Positions 12,014-24,500 of a stretch of DNA of 64,000 nucleotides are shown piece by piece. How positions within the stretch are numbered: the first letter of the stretch is position 1; each line of letters begins with the position of its first letter. The stretch comes from Parus major. Its lineage: Eukaryota; Chordata; Aves; Passeriformes; Paridae. The stretch lies in assembly GCF_001522545.3 (NCBI RefSeq), contig NC_031797.1, positions 2,468,510-2,532,509 on the forward strand, in the 5' to 3' direction. The position numbers and the translations under genes are program-made. Below the pieces are notes generated by a model. It did no database searches. It was not told the origin of the DNA and was given only the letters and a program-made list of their open reading frames with translations.

Positions 12014-15000
12014 ACAAATTTTAGCTGAGTTTATTGATATATAAAACTTCAACTTTATCCAAGAACCAATTTATATCAGAAGGATGGAAGGAGAGCTATC
12101 CTGAAATAGGTTTGAAAGCATAGCAAGGGATTATTTGAACACAGTATTCTACCACAGCACCACAAGCATGACAGCAAATGCAATCTCCAGAGAAACATAA
12201 ATTAATATTTTGTTAGGCAGCCATATCACCCCTGTGCTCAGTAGCACCAATACAGCGTCTATAATAAATTCAAATTTCAATTAAGGAGCTAAGGTCAACA
12301 ACAACAAGAACAAACTTAAATCTGTTAGAAAATACCCCCCTTACAGCCAAACACTCTGCAAGCTTTGTCTGTGACGAGCACACAGAGGACACTGTTATCA
12401 GTGGCAGTCCTTGCACAGGACCTGCAGTTGGGTACAATCACCAGGCTGGAGGACAAAGCCACAACACAAGGCAGAGGCTGGAATTTGCAGCTAAACAAAC
12501 TCAGGCAAACATAAGACATAAACATCACCAGAAGGTTAAACTGCACTGCAAAAATTTGACACCAATGATGACTGGTTGCCAAACCTCTTTTTTAGAAAAT
12601 CAGCCAGGCCCCAGGAACCAAGTTACTTCATAATTAGAAGAGTTAATTAGGTACCACCCTCTTGTTTATGTCAAGAGCAGTCTGAAGAGATTATTGCAAT
12701 GATTCCTTCTCATTTTATGATCTCCAATTATTTAGACAATTTTTAAGCAACTGAAATATTCATTCAGTGTGATTTGGCTCGTCAAGGAAAAACAAGCCTG
12801 AATTCAGGTATAGAGAATACTGGAAGTAAAAGGAGAACTACAACAAAGAAGGTAATACTGAAACCATACAGGTCAGCACACAAACCCTGCAGCCCAACCA
12901 CCACTGCTGGGTTCTGGCTGGAGGTGGAAATTCTGCAGTTACCTCAAGTTCTTTCAGTACCCTTTCTTATAACAAATCCCATTTCAATCTACAGAAGAGG
13001 GAAAAAAAATCCTCTTACTTTTTGCTCAGACAATTTTAGTAACAAAACTAAAAAAAAATCCAATTCTAGATGGTCATTTTAATGGTATTTTGTAAAGGTT
13101 TTCTAGACTCCATTAAGCCAATTAATTTTTTAATAGGCATTAAATCTGTGTCCACTTGGTAACAGAGTGGAACTCCAGCAGAGAGCTTCGCCCCAATCAG
13201 TGCAGGGTATCTCTTTAGTTTAAATAAGGCCATAATTTGAAGCCACATATTTAGTCAATGAATCATGGTGAAGCTAAAAAGGGAAAGCTACCATTACAGC
13301 AAAATTGTTGAGGATGAACTGTATAATATTCTTTGCATTTTCATGTGCATTTCCTCTGCTGCATTCCTCAGAGGGAAAGACTCCAGCTTCTCCCACTGCT
13401 CACCAAGCAATTCTCAACACAAAAGTGGAAATCTACCACAGGTATTTGACCTCTGATATTCTTAAACATCAGAACTGTCAGTGACCATTTCCAAAAGAGC
13501 CCAATCTGTCTGGTCAAATTGAAAATATTTAGCAATTTCAAAAATATTCAGCTATTACTGACCCTGACTTGCAAAGCGAGGAATTTCCAACAAATCAGGC
13601 AACAGAGACACCTTAAAGTTTCCACAATTAACTGTGCAATTAACAGGTAAGGTAAAGATCCTTGTCCTACCTAGTGTCATAAGGAGAAGTGCTGTTAATT
13701 GAGCAGAATTGATTTTAACTTTTTTTTTCAGTGTTCCAGGCATTTGTAGCTTACTTGAAAATCACTTCAGCTTCTAGTCACACTTAAATGTTTTCCTTGG
13801 TTATAAAAAATCAGCGGGACTAAAGAAGTTTAGATCCTTGGTTTTCTTTAACTAAAAGCTCTTGGATTTTCTGCTCCAAAAGGAGGAGTTTTGAATGGAC
13901 CACACAAAAATTACAAAACATTTGTTACTACTCTTTGCAATCAACCCTGCAGGGAAGTTGCAGCCCCAGAGTGCTGACAAAGGAGAAGTTGGGCTGCAAT
14001 GTAGTGTAACACAGGAAAAAGTCAAAGAAATCACTTTTGTTACAGGCAGTTCCTTTTCAGTTACCTGCTCCTGGGACCCTGATCCCAATCCCCACCCTAA
14101 ACCACCCCTGATGCAGCCTCCACTTCCTCTGAATGACTCAAATGCACAATCTCACCTCAAAACACAAATATCTTAACAGGCTTTACAGCGATGTTAGATG
14201 TTAATACCTTATAAAAAGTGTGATGTCACACAGTTACAGATGCACCTGAGAATATGATTCAGAAAATGTGGCCCAGTTGAGGAATCAAGGCAAAGCAACT
14301 GAAAGAGGCAGAGGTAAAGAATGCAAGCCAAAAGAACCTTGGGAGACATTCTACAACCTTTTGTAGTCTTCTTAATTTTTTCCTTAACAGCACCACAGCT
14401 ATCAACGAAGGAAATAAAAGTTTCACTGCCCGAATGTTGCATTTATGCTGATGAAAAAATTTTTATAGAAACTTTAGGCTGAACTTCTGTGTGAACAGAA
14501 TGTACACATGTCAAAAATAGCTTTAAAAACACTTTTATTGTTTAATATCAATGGTCTTTACAGAAAGGGCGGATTTTTCTGGAATCTGCATTGAGTTTCA
14601 TTTGGTAATCAGAGACACACAGCACAATAAAGCCTTGATAGAAGCAGCCATGCTTAAGTCACTTGATACACCAAGAAAACACAATATTCTACAGACAAAA
14701 CCTTTGAATTTTCATTTTGTGAAATGAAGACATCCCTAGTCCTTCCTGTTAGAAAAATAAACCCTTATCAGCGTCTCAGGCTTTACTTCTCCTTGATATT
14801 AGCATAAACAGGCCTTGTTTCTTGGAAATGTGATAAACACCTTCAGCCTTCAAGTTCACAAAAAAGCACTGAGCCAAAACATTTTGTTGAATCAGAGTCT
14901 TTCACTCTTTTCCTTGACTGTTGAGATAGCCAATACTGTTGCATTTTTTAGGAATTCTTCCTTTTTAAATGCCTAGGGTATGCAAAGCCTGCCCTTCGAC

Positions 15001-15344
15001 CTTCTAGCTGAGGAAAGGCCATATTTAGCCTCAGTGTGCGTGTGAGTCAAACATGCTATTCACACACAGGATTATTCAAGAGGTCAAATGTTTGAATCAC
15101 TATGGGTCAGAAAACTGTCTGCACAGAGTATTCCTTGCTAGGTGAACCTAGTTTAAATCTTTCATCAGCTACATTTACTCCTTCTAAATTATTCAGTTCC
15201 ATGGGCGTTTTGGGTTCCACAGAAAAGTCCAGACCTGGGAGTCTTCCCACTGGGAATGGACAGTTTGTACAGGCAGTTGTCACTGCAGGAGCTGCAACAT
15301 TCAACTTGTGAAAAAGCTTTTTGTTGAGACAAATGTTCAAGCAC

Positions 15345-15440
15345 AGTAACAAAAAAAAAAAAAATCGAAAAACAAAAACCAACCAAAAAAACCCACAAAA
15401 AACCCACAAAACCCCCACCAAAACAAAAAAAAACAAGCCC
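15345..15440. repeat. A/C-rich low-complexity tract (G/T-rich on the MYO9B sense strand)
   Basis: A run of A14 is followed by repeated AAAACCCAC-type units. Read in the MYO9B direction it is G/T-rich with several runs of three to five G separated by T runs, a pattern that can form G-quadruplex-like structures. It accounts for the artificial W/F/G-rich minus-strand ORFs at this position. Confidence 0.8.
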
Positions 15441-16779
15441 CAAACTGAACAGCTCTACAAAATACTTTGCATTACTCAGTAACTCCCAAGTTTTATGTGA
15501 ATAAGTAAGGATTAAGGATTGAGGAAGTGGCCTCAGATGCATCATTCTAAAAAGCTCAGTGTTATTTGACTTCAGATGTAGGGCAGGCAGAGAACCCCAT
15601 AGCAGGGCAAAGACAAAAAAAGCAGAGATGAGCTCTCTTCTAAAAAAAGCCCCAATGAATCTTGGAGCTAATATGAATACACATTAAAATACACATACTG
15701 CCCAAGCTGCTTCCCCTACATTAAATGGATTTGTTCCTGACCAGATTCTGAGTTAAAGACACCCAGGGCTCACTAAAACTTGCTGGGCGTGACACCAGCA
15801 TCCTAAACCGGAATGCAAGGTTACCCCACGCTGTTACTTTAGGGCAAGTCCTTCAGCCGTGGATTCCAGCTAACAGGCCTGAAATCAAAGAGCTCCTAAT
15901 TACCCATGACAAACTTATTTGCAAACAGCTTGGCAGACGAGCAGCTTGGCAGACGCACCGATACCGATCCACCTCTAGGAGCACCGTGGGAGGATGCTGA
16001 TGACATCTTTGAAAGGATAATCACATCTGCCAGGAGCTTGAGATCATCTCCAGCCCTTTGCTCCACTGCCACCCATTTCCAGAAGGTGAAATCAAAGAAT
16101 GCTGAGCTCATTTGCATCCAAAGTGCTTCTCGCTTTCCACAAACACGAATTGCAAATAAAGCCGGGCATGAATTTTGCCAAAATACTTACAGAGTAACAG
16201 AAAACAAAGCTAAAATGATACTGGGAATTCATCTTCCACCAGGATCACACATACGTGTATCAGACCTAAGGCCAGAATTGTCATGAGTCAGGACGGTAGT
16301 CTGATACTTTTAGTCTAGAAACATGTAACAAAGGATGTTCCTAGCTTGCAAAAGTTTTACTTCCCAGAGATTGCAACACCAAGCTTGCCAAAAAGACAGA
16401 GCACTATCAACATCCACACAGCAAGAGGCATGATTCAACCGGGCAACGACAGTCATCACGATAAAACACTCCCTTAGCACAGCAGCAGCACCAGCTGTCA
16501 AGAGGTGTGCAAAAATAACACAAAGAAACAAAAGAACCCTGAGAGTTTTAACGAATTCTTTGAAAGATCGTGAGATATTTCTCTGAAAGATTACAGACTG
16601 TTCATACCGAGAGTCAGAAACATCACACGAGAAAGCAGAACACTGTGTGGCTGAAATATCACAAGCAGGAGATGGAAAAACCCAGGAGCTAGAAGTAACA
16701 ATTTCAGGCTCTACCCGAGAGGTGGGAGGCACAGCCGGGCGTCAGACACTTCCCTTCCCTTGGCACCTCCAGCTCCTCG

Positions 16780-17620
16780 GGCACAGCTGACACAAAGTCA
16801 GCAGCATCTGCCCGCACCCGGCACAGCCCCGGAGCCGGGCACGGCCCTGGCCCCGAGCACACCCGATCTCCTGCGGGTGTCCCGGGGAACCGCTCCGGCC
16901 CCGAGCTCCTGAGGGCGGCGGCGGAGCCCTGCAGCTGCCCCGGCCTGGAACTGATTTTTAGACACCCCCTCCGAGCCGACCGTCACACGCTCCCTCACAT
17001 CTGCCCCGAGGCACCGACCCTCACAGATCCCCTCAGAGCCGACCCCCACACAGCCCCTCAGAAGTGCCCCGGCCGCCCCACAGCACTCGGTGCGAGACCC
17101 GGTCCTGCGAGGCACCGCCACCACAGCGCTGGGTAGCCCATAGCGAAGGAGCAAGAGGCAGGGGGAGCGGGAACGATGTGGAGCAGGGGGAAGAGGAGCG
17201 CGGGGCCCGTTACCTGCGCCGGTGTCGAAGCGCGGCCGCCCGGCCCCGCCGCCGCCACAGGCCCCGGGCGCGCCACTTCCGGGTGGGGTGGGGGGGCCGG
17301 GGCGCGCCCATTCAGCGCCGCGCTCGCCCCGCGCATGCGCCGGGGCGGGGGCGCGGAGCGGCGCCCACGGGCTGGGGGGAATGGAGGGGATGCGGCGGGC
17401 GGGGCTCGGGGGAACGCGGGTTCGAGCCCCGAGCCCGCTTCTCGCTCCCGCCGAGGCAGCCAGGTGCTGTCTGTCTGTTTGAGGTAGCGGGGGTGGAGCC
17501 CTGTGAAAACCAGAGAACCCCGGTGCCGTGCCTGGCTCGGAGTGTTGCTGCCCCGCCGCTGTGAGGGCTCCCGCTGCGGCGGTGGTGGGGTGGCTGGTGC
17601 TCGGTCTGTCACAGCACTAG
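16780..17620 (-). promoter_or_regulatory. MYO9B: CpG-island promoter of MYO9B
   Basis: A GC-rich, CpG-dense block overlaps the proposed first exon. It has no TATA box. Visible motifs are an ETS/GABP-type CACTTCCGGG at 17274-17283, a perfect NRF1 palindrome GCGCATGCGC at 17331-17340 and an adjoining GC box CGGGGCGGGG at 17341. This is a typical housekeeping-type promoter. Motif assignments are by eye. Confidence 0.7.
17214..17330 (-). other. MYO9B: Probable non-coding first exon of MYO9B (5' limit uncertain)
   Basis: On the minus strand a consensus donor GGCGCAG|GTAACG sits at 17214 inside a CpG island, 8 kb upstream of the exon carrying the start codon. Exon 2 begins with a strong acceptor and 57 nt of UTR, so an upstream untranslated exon is required, and this is the best donor in the island. 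The transcription start is not visible; 17330 is set at the NRF1-like palindrome just upstream. If transcription starts beyond 17311, the exon contains an ATG opening a 52-codon spliced uORF (see findings). Confidence 0.6.
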
Positions 17621-17628
17621 GGCACAGT

Positions 17629-18095
17629 GATTCACAGAATCAAAGATGTTTGCCAAGGCAGGGTCACCTGGAGCAGGTGGCACCGGAAAGCGTCCAGGTG
17701 GCTTTGGGATGTCTCCAGAGAGGGAGACTCCACATCCTCCCTGGGCAGATGTTCCACTGCTCTATCGCCCTCAATGTAAAGAAGTTCTTCCTCATGTTGA
17801 GGTGTTTGTCTTGTATTTCGTTTTCTGTCCATTACTCCTCATCCTGTCTCTGGGCACCTCTGAGTAGTGGCACCATCCTCTGGACACCCCTTGGAGACAT
17901 TTGTATATTTATATAGGATTGATGGAATCCTCTCTGAGCCTTCTCTTCTCTGGAGTAACCAGGCTCAGCTCCCACAGCCTCTCCTCGTCACAGAGATGCT
18001 CCAGACTCGTCATCTTTGCGCCTTCTGCTGGATCCTCTCCAGTAGCTCCTTGTTTTTCTTGTACTGAGGAGCCCAGAACAGACCTCACTAGCTGA
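17629..18095 (-). mobile_element. CR1 LINE 3' fragment, reverse orientation
   Basis: The sequence follows the reverse complement of the avian CR1 3' end. It begins with ATTCACAGAATC, continues through GCCAAGGCAGGGTCACCTGG, GAGACTCCAC and AAAGAAGTTCTTCCTCATGT, and ends at GAGCCCAGAAC. About 40-50 bases just inside the 3' tail are missing relative to the family pattern I know. As usual for CR1, only the 3' part is present. It lies exactly between the MYO9B and HAUS8 CpG islands. Confidence 0.9.
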
Positions 18096-18179
18096 AGCTA
18101 CCTCCCACAAAAGGCCTGAGGCCAGGAGCACCTTTAGGGCCAGCCGTACCGCAGGAGTTGCCAGACCTTCCTTTATTAT

Positions 18180-18540
18180 TTTATTTAAAAGGCAGCGCAG
18201 CCTCGGGCTCCTTTCATTCCTCCGCGCCGCCAGGGGGCGCGCTGCCACCCCTCACCGCTCCCGCCTCGGCGCGCGCATGCGCGGTGATTCAAACGCGATG
18301 GCGGCTGGGGCGGCTCGGGGCTGAGGGGAGTGATCGCCGCCCGGCCCCTCGCCCCCCGCCGCTGCTTCGGCACCATGTCCTCCGTGGGCGGCGATATCGC
18401 AGAGGGCGGACAAACGCCTAAAGCTAAGCGGAAAGGTAGCGTGGGGTGAGGGCCGACCCGCGCTAGCTGAGGCGGGAGCCCGGCCCGGCCCGGCCCGGCC
18501 GAGGGGGGATCCGACCTGAGGCGGGAAGTCCCGCACTGGG
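18180..18540 (+). promoter_or_regulatory. HAUS8: CpG-island promoter and 5' UTR of HAUS8
   Basis: A second GC-rich island starts directly after the CR1 copy. It carries a CTCF-like core CCGCCAGGGGGCGC (18227-18240), a perfect NRF1 palindrome GCGCATGCGC (18273-18282) and a YY1-type GATGGCGGC (18297-18305), the last in the orientation often seen just downstream of TATA-less starts. A TATTTAAA-like element lies near 18182. An eight-codon uORF begins inside the YY1 motif at 18298 and stops at 18324, before the coding ATG at 18375. Confidence 0.7.
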
Positions 18541-21500
18541 CCCGGCTGAGCTCTCTTTTCTCCTCTTTCAGGAGGAAGAGTCGTGCAGTCTCGCTACCTT
18601 CACTTCGATAAGAAAGACAGACAGAAAGTGCCGAGACTGCCGAGTTCAGGCGTCGCTCCGCGAAAGGCAGAAAAGGTGTGAGGGGCAGCTTCGACAAGTG
18701 GCAGCGACACCTGGGAGAAAACCGCCTCTGCTGGGGTTATGAGGGAGTTGGGATGTGTTACTTGGTAGGAGCTTGGGACTGTCCTCGGGTGACTTCCAAA
18801 GTACCAAGGTGCCCTGGGATTTAGTTGTTTATTGCTATCTATGTTCTGTCTTAGCTCTTTCTTTCTTTTCAGGATGCTTTGTCAAATTCTTCTTCATCAA
18901 ATACTTCTCTGCCACCTACTAGAACTAAAGCAAGATCAGATCTCTCTCAGAAACACAAAACTAATGCTGGTAGGTTTTACCAATGTTTAAAAGCTATTCT
19001 TTTGTATTTCCAGCCTATGAAACTCTTAACATCTCTAAGATATTGATATTTTGTATTACTTGCATCACTGTCAGTTATTATTTGTATGCAAAGGAAATCA
19101 AGAAACTTGTGAGATTAAGACAAATCAGGTCCTGCCTCTGGAATTGAATGATTTGGTCTTTTCTGCCTTCTGCACAAGGTTTTGTATGGTTCTTTTCCTA
19201 TGCCCTCACCATTATTCTATGTTTTTTTTTTATTTCATCTTTCTGTTAAACCAAAATCTCTATGTGCAAAACCGTCCATTTTTATTTTTTTTTGTTATTA
19301 CCAATGATTCCTGTCTGGTATTATTGACAGTCCTTGGTTGTCTCCGCAGATATCCAGTTATTGAGACAAATTATTCCCTTGTTTTCTGTGAATTGGAACC
19401 TCAAAGGCTCTCACTTTATGGGGTTGTTAGAGAGTCAGCTTTAGTCATAATCATTTTCCATTCTGGCTGCAATTCCAGTTGGTAACTTTCTTTGGAGGTT
19501 CAAGAAGAATAAGATTTTAAGACTGTTCATTAGAAAATAGATGCTCATTAGACATTCCTGAGAAGAGAGAGTGTTTCTGATAAGCTCAAGAAGGGCCTTG
19601 TCCAGGCGCAGTTCTAGACCAAGGCCTAAGGAGCATTTCTCAGGTCATAGCGGGGTGTGAGTGGAGAGATGCAACCAGATCAGCTTCCCTGGGCCTCTAC
19701 AGCTTTGAATTGTGAACTTCTGCTGAACCTAATTCTTTTGGTTCTAATTCTTCTAGTCTGATAACAGCTTCTTTCTACAGGTGTTGACCACAGCTCATTA
19801 AATCAGAGTGGTTTTGAGAAGGGTGACTTGCAGTCCACTTTATTAGATGAAGAAAAAATGAAGCTACCAGACCTTGATATTTCTGCTATTAATGGTAAAT
19901 TTCCATTGTACACAATTTCTGGTAGTTTTTTTTATTATTATTTTAATATATGTGCTGAAACTTGGGGATAAGAAATTGTTGTATTCTTGTATATTCACAA
20001 AAGAATTTTAAGCAGAGGTACTAAGACCTCTGGAGTTTAAATTAACTTCTTGATTTGTAGTATCTTTTGGGTGCTCTGTTTTATTTAAAGTCAAAAAGTA
20101 AAGAATAAAATGAAAAATTAAAGAATAAAGTACTCTTGAGTCTTTGCCCTTGGGTGGGTGTCAGACCTTCTGAAAAGTAGACCACATTTATTTGTCCCTT
20201 AAAGCTAAATGCCCACGTTATCAACAGTCCTTGACAGAAGAGCATACTAACTTTGTTGTTGTGATGCAGATAAAAGTGACCCCAAGAAGAGTTCTTGTTC
20301 AGAATCTGCTTCAGAAGGAGATTCAGAGATAAAGAAAAGCAGAGTGACTGATGAGGTGAGTCTCACTGTTTACATTGGAAAGGATATTTATGTTGAAATT
20401 AAGATTTTCTGTTTAATCTGAATTGCAGCTGAGCTCCTGGGAGGGTCTAAAGCCTCCTTGCAGAAATCAGTTCTACTGCTGGCAGTGTTTGGTGTGTTGA
20501 TCAAATATCTGCACACTGACCAGAGCTTTCCTTCCATTTCTTGTGGTAAAGAATCTGTTCCAATTATTGCATCTCCTCAGGTGGATTCTTCTTGCATTCC
20601 TGCCCTTTCTCTTTAATTACATCACATTATCTTTAAATATTTCCTGGCATTTTTGTTCTGAGAACTAACACTGATTCAGTTTAATATAGAGTGCTCTATT
20701 TGGGGATTTCATTCAGTGTAGCACCAGAACTTCTAATTCTCTACCAGAATTATGAAAATCTGCTGAAAATGTTATAAAAGGTGGTGGAACAAAGAGATGC
20801 ATTTACTTAACATGAGTGTTTAAAAAACAAACTTCTCTCATTGAGTTGCCTCTTGGCAGTGATGATTCCGGGCACAAATTGAACTACTGGTAATTAATTT
20901 GGTAATTAATTTGACCACTGAAAAAACAATTGTTTAAATACCAAACTTGATGTAGAATATTATTTTCTGAAGGAAACTGCTTCTCGTGATCTGATGGCAG
21001 AGCTGGAATCTGAGACACTACTTTTAACTTTCCTAAGAATCAAGGTAAGAGTTAGTCAAGCATGGTGTTTCAGACAGAACTTGATAATGAGGAATTGTTT
21101 AATTTCTTAAATACTTCCTGACCTGTAAAAGTTAGATTTTTGTGACTCTATATATTTATTATTTGTAAAACCATAAGACTTGCTATGAAAACTCTTAGAG
21201 TGGATTCAGTGCCAGTTTATTAAGCTGGTGCTGGTTCTTAGGAATTAGGGGGATGCAGAAGTTTAAATGGAAAAACGTTCAAAGGGAAAACTTTAAAAAA
21301 CATTTTAGGGGGACTAGAATTTTTGAGTCTATCTGGAGTTGAAGGTTGTGGCAGTGACTTTTTTCCCTCAGTGCTGTTAGTTTGTGTATTTTCCTTTACA
21401 AAAATAAGCACAGGTGGGGCAAGAGTCTTGAGAGAGTCTTTAACTCTGATTGTCTGTGCTTACTGTGTGAGGTCTCCTGGTCTAGTCTGAGGCTTGCATT

Positions 21501-24500
21501 TCTTTATTCAGAATATGTTAATTGCTCAGATGTAGCATTGCTTTAATTGTGAATCATTTTGGATGTAATAGGCAGAAAAAAGGGTTGCCAAGATGGAGGA
21601 AAAAGCTGAAAAAAATTTATTAATGTTGTGTGAAGAAAAGCAGAGACAACAGGAGAAGCTCTGGGAGCTGAAACGTGAAATTCTGCTTGAGGAGAGAGAG
21701 GAGAAGCTCAATGAAACATTAGACAAACAGGTAGGTTTTAGTAGGATTAATATTTCTCTGATAGTTACACAAAGTCATTTATGAAGTAGTCCTTTATCCA
21801 GGGGTGATTTCTCTGCTTCTGTGGCCTGCAGGGGTATAATTTTATGCATTCTAAAGGCAATAAATATCTCATTCCTGTTGAGGCCTGCAGCACCTGAGCA
21901 GGTGCCTTTGTCACTGTTGAGTTGCTCCTCATGGACAACTCAGGGGCAGGGAGGAGAAGCAAGAGTCAAGGGCAGGGATTGCAGTGGCTGCCAGGACAGG
22001 GTCTGGGTGATGCCCAGGAGGTGAAAGTACCCAAAACCTTGTGAACATCCTGCCCTTAGGCAGCTCCAGTTATGGTTGGAGCTGAGATGCCACCCCTTAG
22101 AGAGAAGTGAACATCTTCTGTTGTTTGTGTGTGTTAGCCACAAGTAGTTCTGGCCTAATTGTAAGAAGACAGGTTTGTAATGAATAATTAGTGTTTGAAT
22201 AATGAATTTTCAAAACTGAATCTCTTTGCTTTTTTAACAAATACACATTGTTTTTGTTAAAATTGAGCAAGGCTGTTGGAGAACACATTTGTTAATTACA
22301 GTCAAAGGATCTGATATAAAACCCTTTGCTGGCTATGTTGCCAATATCTCTGAGCTACAGAAACAAAGGAACTGGTACTGAGGACGTAGAGGAAAACATA
22401 ATAAACAGTTTGATAGGATTATTGTACCACAGACTTCTTGAATTCCTCTGACAATAAGCATTTCAGAGTGGCATTTGGTTTTATCATAAAGTATTTTTTT
22501 GTAGTGAGCCAGGTGTGTAATTACAGAAGATGTGCTTTTGGAGGAGTGTTGTTCAGTGTGTGTCTCTTTCAGATAGAAGTGCTGTCTCCCCTCGTTGCTG
22601 TCTGTGAACAGTTTAAAGAGCAATACAAAAGCTTTGCAGCTTCCCTGGATGCTACAAGACATGAATTACCCATAAAGAACATTCACATAGAAGGAGATAA
22701 GCAAACCTACCTTGGTATGAAAATTTGATTTGCCAAATTTGCTTTCAGTTATAGTGGGATTTTGTTAAAAAAGGCTTCTCACATAGTTAGTGCTGCATCT
22801 GCCTGTGGCCACTGGAGGAACTTCATGTGCTCCTAGAGCCTGTGTGGACACTGGGCTGCAGCAATAATCACACATTGTGCTGTGTGTAATTCTTACTTCT
22901 GTTTAACCACTTAACTACAGTTTTTTATCTTGCAGCAGGGAAGAAATTAACTTTTAAAGTTAGTTCAGTCTTCATATACACCTTTTTAAGTAGGTTTCTA
23001 TATATTCAAACTGTATTCATGGCATTTCTCCCCCTTTCTTTTTCCTGCTGTGTAAACAAGTTGTAGGAATGCTGTGATCTTTCTGTGTTTGAGGGACTGA
23101 ATCACCTGGGCAGACTTGCTCAAGTTTCTTGCAGAACTGGAACTTAAATGCTATTTTGTGCTGTCTTGAATCAGAGAATATTTAATAAATCAGTACATAC
23201 ATTTGGTATTGAAGTCTGGAGAAAAGGTTACATTTTTAAACTGCTGGTCTACAACAAACAAGATTTCTAAATCATTTACAGTAATCTTGCACTTTAAGAT
23301 AAATGCAAAACGTTTATTGAAGAACTTAGAATTCTTGTAAGAAGACTAGAAAGGAACAGGTCCATTTCTTTTTTTTTGTTTGTGAATGTTGAAGGAAATA
23401 ACTGAATAAATTTCATGGAGGGGATACCTGCCAACAGCAATACATGAAACTGGCCAGGGAATTTTGGGTGTCTAAAATTTGTTTTTTCTCTTGCATTTAT
23501 CTTAAAAATCTTTGACATACTCTAAAGGAGAGCTTGATGAGCAATTTTAATAGCCTGTTTCTGGTGCTAGTCACAACAGTGGAAAATAATTTGGCTTTCA
23601 CAGTTTCATGGTGTTTTTGTGAAAGCTGAACAATCTTTTTTTGTCATCTAGTTCACCTCTCTCTGGGTTACTCCAGCTGTTAATATCTTGTGTTAACTGG
23701 TGCCACTCTCATTTTTAATACATTTAACTTCTCATCTTCCAGATGAACTGAGAAAGCAGTTAATGATCACACAGGAGCTTCTGACAGACGTTATGCCAAA
23801 CCACTCAGGGGATAGTGCAAAAGCACTGAATGCACTGAAAGAACTTAAAGTAGTGTCTCGGGAGCTGAGTGAAGGGCTTCAAAGGTAATCACAACTAGTT
23901 GGTGGAAAGACTTGTTGATAACATATTCAGAGGAAAATCTGTACTCAGACTGGAGGAAGGGTTAACTGAGGGTTTGGTAGCACTAAGTGTAATTCTCTTT
24001 GTAGCAGTCATCTGTATTTCTGTCCCTGCCCTGCCTCCAGTCACAGTAGGATGTTTGGGGTTTGGGGTTGGGTTTGTACTCCAGGTGAACCAATTGAGTG
24101 TGCTATTCTCTGCCACTTCAGCTTCACTGAGCAAGAACAGACTTTAGTTTAGGTATGTAGGAGTGGAGAAACCCAGGAAACAGAAAAGTGAGCTGCAAAC
24201 TGTCTTAAATAACAACCCTGCAAATGTGTCATCCTTGAGAAGGCACAAGGACCACAGAGGAGGGTTTTCTCCTCAACTATTGTGGCAACAAATACAAAGC
24301 ATCACTGGGAGGATGAGGAAGAGATAAAGCATGACTAATGTCCTTCCCTTCCTTCATTGCTGCAGAAGACATTAGAATCTTTGAAGATTAATAGACTGTT
24401 AAGCCACTCATCTCCCCGTCCTGCAAACTGCCCCATCTGTCCTCCCAGTTACTGATTTTGAGAAGAAAATTCACATTTTATGTTTGTTTTCTTCTGGTGG

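Larger units (their letters stand above)
9237..17213 (-). other. MYO9B: MYO9B intron 1
   Basis: An 8-kb first intron, assuming the proposed exon 1. It contains an unassigned plus-strand ORF (11783-12013) and an A/C-rich tract at 15345-15440. From about 16.75 kb it rises into the CpG island. No other gene or recognisable mobile element was seen. Confidence 0.65.

Noticed and set aside
15107..15545. Phe/Trp/Gly-rich membrane-like minus-strand frames
   Set aside because: Produced by the A/C-rich low-complexity tract; two overlapping frames show the same bias.
15906..16286. 126-codon plus-strand frame in MYO9B intron 1
   Set aside because: No recognisable motif or biased composition, no convincing splice or promoter context; compatible with chance.
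17058..17612. Long frames on both strands in the MYO9B island
   Set aside because: Composition artefacts of GC-rich DNA, Arg/Ala/Pro/Gly-rich and mutually overlapping.
17503..17916. Plus-strand frames over 17.5-18.1 kb
   Set aside because: They translate the reversed CR1 fragment and do not match its reverse transcriptase.
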